Part shown: positions 58,839 to 64,000 of the stretch, in pieces
Layout of the letters: the number at the start of each line of letters is the position of its first letter
Position numbering within the stretch: position 1 is the stretch's first letter
Notes under the pieces: model-generated
Databases searched by the model: none
The model's input: the letters and a program-made list of their open reading frames with translations, nothing else
Told to the model about the DNA's origin: nothing
Source: Spinacia oleracea
Taxonomy: Eukaryota > Streptophyta > Magnoliopsida > Caryophyllales > Amaranthaceae
Assembly: GCF_020520425.1 (NCBI RefSeq)
Contig: NC_079492.1
Span: 146,289,861 to 146,353,860 of the forward strand
Direction: 5' to 3'
DNA length: 64,000 nucleotides
Program-made: the position numbers and the translations under genes

Positions 58839-59001
58839 GGCTATGTTCTTTTGGACTGAACCAAACTGCACTTATTAGACCTGAACTGAACCGAACTTAT
58901 TACACCTGCACTAAACTGAACTTATTGGACTTGAAATGAACTGAGATATTAGACCCAAACTGAACTGAAATTATGAAAAAGAAGTCCAAAAAAACAGGGC
59001 C
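58839..59001. mobile_element. Tourist-like (PIF/Harbinger) MITE
   Basis: Ends GGCTATGTTCTTTTGGACT and AGTCCAAAAAAACAGGGCC with perfect 3-bp duplication TAA (58836-58838, 59002-59004). The interior repeats TGAACTGAACTTATTxGACC. 163 bp. Confidence 0.8.
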
Positions 59002-59004
59002 TAA

Positions 59005-59675
59005 CTTCATATTTTTTTACTTCCTTCTATAGCCCACTGGCCATTCATACTGATTGCACATATTCAAGGGAGCTATGACAGAAATAGGCAACATTAAAAT
59101 TCACTAAATATGATGTTAAATCTACTTAAAAGCAGCGGGAGATCAAACACAGATACACATGGACAAAAATTGAATTTCACTGCATCATTACTTGAGCTTG
59201 GACACTCTAAAACAAATCCCATCAGTTTGCAGCTGAATGTGCATATGATACTCAAGTCAAGCTCATATCCTCTGCTTCCCCCAAAATAAATTCTTAGCAC
59301 ATAAATTACATCAGATGAGAGAGCAGAAACTGCGAGAAGATGCACAAATGCAGAAACACAGGTGCAAAATTAGCAGGCTCGTGTTGTTTAAAGGATGCAT
59401 GATTCTGCAAAATCACTCCCTTTCCAATAAGAAAGAACACAGGATAAACACTATACTGTGCAACTTTGTGTTCCCTTACCAAATATTTCCTTTCTGCACA
59501 CTGTAGTTCAACCATCATAGGCTGTAGTCGGCTGATCAACTTTAGCAAATGAAATATTGCTATTTTTCTTTTTCTTTCCGAGCCAAGTTTACAACTGCTT
59601 ATCATCTTCTTGCAAGTATATATTGCAGCCTCTCACTACTAAAAAAAATCCCTGTAACAGTCAACATTCACAATT
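59005..59675 (-). other. 3' flank of the HOS1 gene
   Basis: Downstream, non-coding; probably holds the HOS1 3' UTR nearest 59675. Open frames here have no recognisable domain. Confidence 0.45.
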
Positions 59676-62600
59676 TTACCTCCGCGATAGTTTACCCCTT
59701 ATAGAGCTTCTTTTTACTGGTGTCGGATGAGAAGAAATAACCCTCAACTTTTCTGGACTTGGCTGCTCTTCGTCATCACTAGTTTCATCGGACCGCCATC
59801 TTTGAGCACCACTAATGTTGAAATCCGTGGCCGGAGAACTGTATGCTTCTCGGCTATAACGAGATAGAACATATGTTAAAAGTTATGGATAAATATGATA
59901 TCATCCTTTATTTCAGGGAAGGGGGAATAAAAGGGTACAAAATCTGAAGTCTGTTACCTCCAAGAAATATCCATTGCATCTCCTAAAGAAGCTGTAATTC
60001 CAGGTCTATCTAGGTCTCTTGGTGAGAACAACCTCTTACCAGAAGCAGTTTTGTACCTTTCTTCAGGTGAGTCGTCAAGCAAGCCACGATTACTGCTAGG
60101 CGTCCTTGTAGGTTTTGCCATAACCCTACGAGAATGTGGTGGACTAACCTTTGGAAGAGGTCCAAACAGACCATTTTGCTCTACTTGGGGAGAGACCTCG
60201 TCAAGTTCAGCATCTCGAAGTTCACCAAGAAAAAACCTTGATGAAGCTCTACTAACATCTTTAACGACCGAAGCATTCATGGAATGAAACCCAGAGGTTA
60301 AGACATCATCCAATTTGGAATTTTTTACCATGCTGAATGGAGGCTTCGATGATCTCCCAGTGTTTGTGAAGATATTTCCATGAGAAGTAGATGGAGAAGA
60401 AATATTAACAAATTCAGGTTCAGCGTCTCCAACATGCCCAGCTGAATTCAAATTTGGATAATTAGATGGCTTGAAAGAAGTCTCATGATCCATCTGAAGA
60501 ATAAGGGAAGAACACAAGGGTGAGGATGCTGAAGGTATAGAAGCAGCTTCTTTTCGTTCCCTAACTACATCTGCTTCTCTTTGATAACCAGCCTTGTCTA
60601 CACCTAAAACCATATCCTCCGGCAATTTTCCAGCCTTCAGTTGCTGCTGCTCGACTTCTGGAAGCAACTCCACAGCTTTATTCTGCTCAACAGAACACCA
60701 CCAACTCAGTCACATTTGGTTGTTTGGTGTAAATTATTGGACAAAGCCAAAACAGGTGTACATGCAAGGAAAACAAAATCAAGAGTGGAGAGAGAGAGAG
60801 AAAGAGTAAACCTAAACAAAATCTAATGCTCTACAAGAGGTCGGTTCACAGTGGTGGCCTTGATGGAGGTGCCAAGAAAATAACTATGAAAATGTTAGCT
60901 TAAAAACCCGGAAGATGTTTGTGGGGAATTCTGAGAACAAATTTGCCTATGCTCTGAAGTCAGCAAAGCCTTATTCTTTGATTAGAATTTGAGACATAGC
61001 TATTCAGCATTTAGCATCAAGCTGCTCAAAACACTACACGGCTATATGCTTTATACAATTAAGTGTGCCTTCACATGAATACGTGATATTGCAAACAACA
61101 CAAAAAGGAATACTTCTTATTGTATGAAAACAAACGCCAACAAGAAAATGATCTTGCAACAAATTAGAACTCATTTCCATAAATTGCCAACAAAGCTCCT
61201 GAGAAAATCTTCCCTATCATTCACATTTTGACAGAAGAATGTGCAAATCCAGCAAACAGACTGCAGAACCAAGATTTATTCCACAACTAACCTCGAATTG
61301 CGGACTCATTCTAAGAAATAAGAATATGAGGCTCATTGAGAGAACTCAAGTACTCCGTAACTAAATAAGTCAAGGGTAACGTAAATCTGGATGGAAAGAA
61401 AAACATTATTCTACAACTACCAGATTATTGATAAAAAAAATAAAGATAAGAGGTACTTACAACCAATCCTGATCTCCAGTCAGCTGATGATCTCATTCTG
61501 TACAAACCCTCTTCATCGACATTATTATTTGATATGAAATGCTCCTCCACTGTCTGTAGCTCCCTATCTGTATGATATGCATCAACATACCGGTGGCGCT
61601 GAAGTATGTAAACAACCATATAATTGCATTAGTTTCCAGCTAAACACAATTGTAGATTTAATTCGAAAAATATGCAACTCCGCCACAGTTAAACTTCTTT
61701 AACAGAGTATAATAACATTCCCCAAAAACTAGGGCCATGTCCTTTTAACTTCCAGCCTGTATAGTATTCCTCTTCAGAGACAAACAGAATAGCAAACCAC
61801 AAAGAAACGACAAAGCATCAAATACTTGATCTTTCAGAAAGTGGAAAGTCGTATATGAGATGACCCATGAGTCCATGAGTAGGGCAAGTAACTGGAATTG
61901 CAAATTCTATAGATGTACAGGAGATAGAGAGGGAAGAGAGGGAGTAGTCACCTGGAGATAATACACAACAAGAAGACTTCCAGCAGTTGAACGGGGATTA
62001 TCTGTAGCACAATCAAAGAGGCATTTATGAATATGCCTCTCTTCATCAATACTCCAGGGAAGCTCTATGAAACGGTCTATAAAGTTCCTTCGGACACACA
62101 GATAGCAAATCTCGGTGATCAAAACAAGCACCCAATCTGTCCAACTACTGAGTTCGTCTTCAGAATCATCCAAAGCATCTACTGGAAATTTATGATTCAA
62201 TTGCTTCTCTTTGACTTTCATGCAAAGCATCCTCTGGTACATGAATGCTTCGGTTAAAAGGCCACATTCCACTCTGACCCTAACTGCTGTGACTGCCTCA
62301 CTCAAGGACACCTCAGCTCCACCATCACGGCCACACCACCGCATAAACATAAGAGCTGAATCAGGGCTATTCCTTTCTAACAGAACTTTTGCTATCTTAG
62401 GATGAGATTCTGGACTTGCTATCTCTGGCAGAAGGTGGCAAGCTTTCTACACAACAATTTTTTTGGAGCAATTGTTTGTTAGGAAGTGCAACAGATGATA
62501 TAAGAACGGCAATTTGGAACTTAAAATGCTAGCCTCCAATAATGCATCAATAACTTTCACATAACAAAATAGACAAAAGCGGAAGAGATAACCTCCGGTA

Positions 62601-63876
62601 TGTGAAGTCATTGTTACAAAATCCATCAACTTAAATCTAAACATTAATTATGCAGTAACAACATAAAAACAAAATGACAGAAATAGAATTTTTCAATGGA
62701 AAATATCCAAGACTAATTGCAATTCTTTTAACTAGCCATAGGGACCATAAAACTTGGATGATGAACTCTGCCTCTACTGTTCTAAGCAGAACACATAGAC
62801 CCAAAAAGTCTTGTCAATAAATCCTCCAACCAATGACACACAGTTAACTTTTAACAGTAGTAAAAAAAATCTATCAATGGCCTGCGATACATTTTAGATG
62901 ACTAACCAAATATTCAGTGCAAGTAACTTGTTTGGAAGATAAGAAGATATTCAAGCTGATGGACAATAAAAGGATAGAGCAAAATATAACTCCATAAGCA
63001 TCAGATTTTCTTGAAGTGTGAACTCAAACTTAATACCACGGGCAAAAGCCGCAAAATCTTCAACATAATACCAGTTGTAAGTTAAACTAGTGCTATAAGT
63101 TTAACATAATTGAGAAGTTAAAGATCTAGGCATAGGTCATTTTGTTTTATCCAGCATAGTGCTACAACATAATTCTTAAAGTGGAATTTAAAGGCAGTCA
63201 CCTTAAGGGCTTCATCTGTGTGATCATCCAGAAGATAAAAGGTAAAAGACTCCAGTAAAGAGTGTCTGGTTATACTGAAAGTAGCTGCAAAATCATCTAC
63301 AACATGCCTCCATTCCTCATCAGCCGTCGTCCAATGTCGGTCATACAGATAATACAAAAACTGAAGTGGAGTTAAAGAATACCACCCTCATGCAAAATTT
63401 ATATAGGCTCGCATAAATAAAGACAGAATTTTAATATATATATATATGAAAGCACCGCAAAAGGATACAATAGCACGTTTGGCAACCACCATATCAGAAC
63501 TTCCACAAAGGAAGAGTACATCAATGGCAGCCCTCACATTTTCGAATGGATAGCAGCCTCCCAATCCCTCAATCTTAAACCTGAAGAAAGATGAACCTCC
63601 GTCCCTTTGTAATGATGCAACCTCTAATTCAAAAGCACTGGCCTGCTCATCACCTTTGTCAACTTCAAGGTTCAATATTGCGTCCTCAATAAAGAGACTC
63701 GAGAAATCCTGTTCAGCGGACTCTCCAGAGAGTGCAACTGGTTCAGGCCATGCCCGTTTCACAGCAGCAGACTTCCTATCACGCACAATTGAACGCCATG
63801 AAAAGACATTATCATGGCAAGACCGGACATTCTCCAAAAACTGATGTCTAATGCACCACAACATCATATCCATATG
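59676..63876 (-). CDS. HOS1: HOS1 E3 ubiquitin ligase, C-terminal part (5' end outside window)
   Basis: Six exons visible: 63469-63876, 63202-63360, 61952-62446, 61461-61598, 59958-60682 and 59676-59853, giving 700 residues to a TAA stop. Arabidopsis HOS1 is about 927 residues, so the N-terminal RING part lies right of the window. Visible parts: the ELYS-like helical domain (LFLCGSSDMVVAKRAI, FLYYLYDRHW, DDFAATFSITRHSLLESFTF, MFMRWCGRDG, EAVTAVRVRVECGLLTEAFMYQ, ELPWSIDEERHIHKCLFDCA, GSLLVVYYLQ), then RMRSSADWRSGLVNKAVELLP, a Ser/Pro-rich disordered tail and a basic end (KRSSIRGKLSRR), a likely nuclear signal. HOS1 degrades ICE1 and CONSTANS and associates with the nuclear pore, linking cold, flowering and mRNA export. 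No breaks seen. Confidence 0.92.
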
Positions 63877-64000
63877 CTGAAATTCAACAGAAAAAATCGT
63901 TAGCAGACTCAGACCGACTTTTCTAATGCACAGCCAATTATTATATGGAATATGCAGGAAGTAAATGACAAGTACGATTATGTATACTATAAAACAACAA
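63877..64000 (-). other. HOS1 intron, running off the window
   Basis: Directly upstream of the exon at 63469-63876, whose acceptor reads TTGAATTTCAG on the minus strand. No exon recognised in these 124 bases. Confidence 0.6.

Overview
This is a window of an AT-rich, intron-rich plant nuclear genome. The dispersed word TACTCCGTA, the many CTCCCTCCGTCC-ended MITEs and a knottin resembling the Mirabilis/Phytolacca antimicrobial peptides suggest a core eudicot of Caryophyllales, probably Amaranthaceae in the broad sense. That placement is inference. No organellar or bacterial DNA is apparent.

Layout: 1-775, end of a Ty3/gypsy-type LTR fossil. 1940-3109 (+), a four-exon HAD-family phosphatase of the PS2/PEPC1 (PHOSPHO1-like) group with a possible PHR1 site upstream. 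3280-6870, Helitron end, a second LTR-derived tract and a minisatellite. 7464-10800 (+), a three-exon gene that appears to encode one secreted precursor with two knottin domains. 11962-16852, MITEs, a decayed LINE and two copies of an unusual palindrome-capped element. 17331-20551 (-), a KUA1/MYBH-type SHAQKYF MYB. 21147-25220, nested MITEs and foldback structures. 26410-33624 (-), two tandem 2-oxoglutarate/Fe(II) dioxygenase genes with 11 exons each; the first carries one premature stop. 34148-42183, Helitrons, a retroposon with perfect target duplication, a LINE lacking its RT active-site segment, and CACTA MITEs. 43334-43822 (+), a DC2.15-type proline-rich 8-cysteine protein. 44930-47164, an LTR fossil beside an F-box/FBD pseudogene split by the palindrome-capped element. 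49066-53380 (-), a third, intact dioxygenase paralogue. 55461-58026 (-), a DUO1-like R2R3-MYB with a recognisable miR159 site. 59676-63876 (-), the C-terminal two thirds of HOS1, running off the right edge.

The genes are independent plant loci, not a pathway. The only local family is the three dioxygenases, which share strand and all ten intron positions and phases, so they arose by tandem duplication; the two adjacent copies look closest and the third was separated by about 15 kb of transposon-rich DNA. Exon coordinates were assigned by eye from GT/AG borders and frame continuity; all multi-exon models close in frame.
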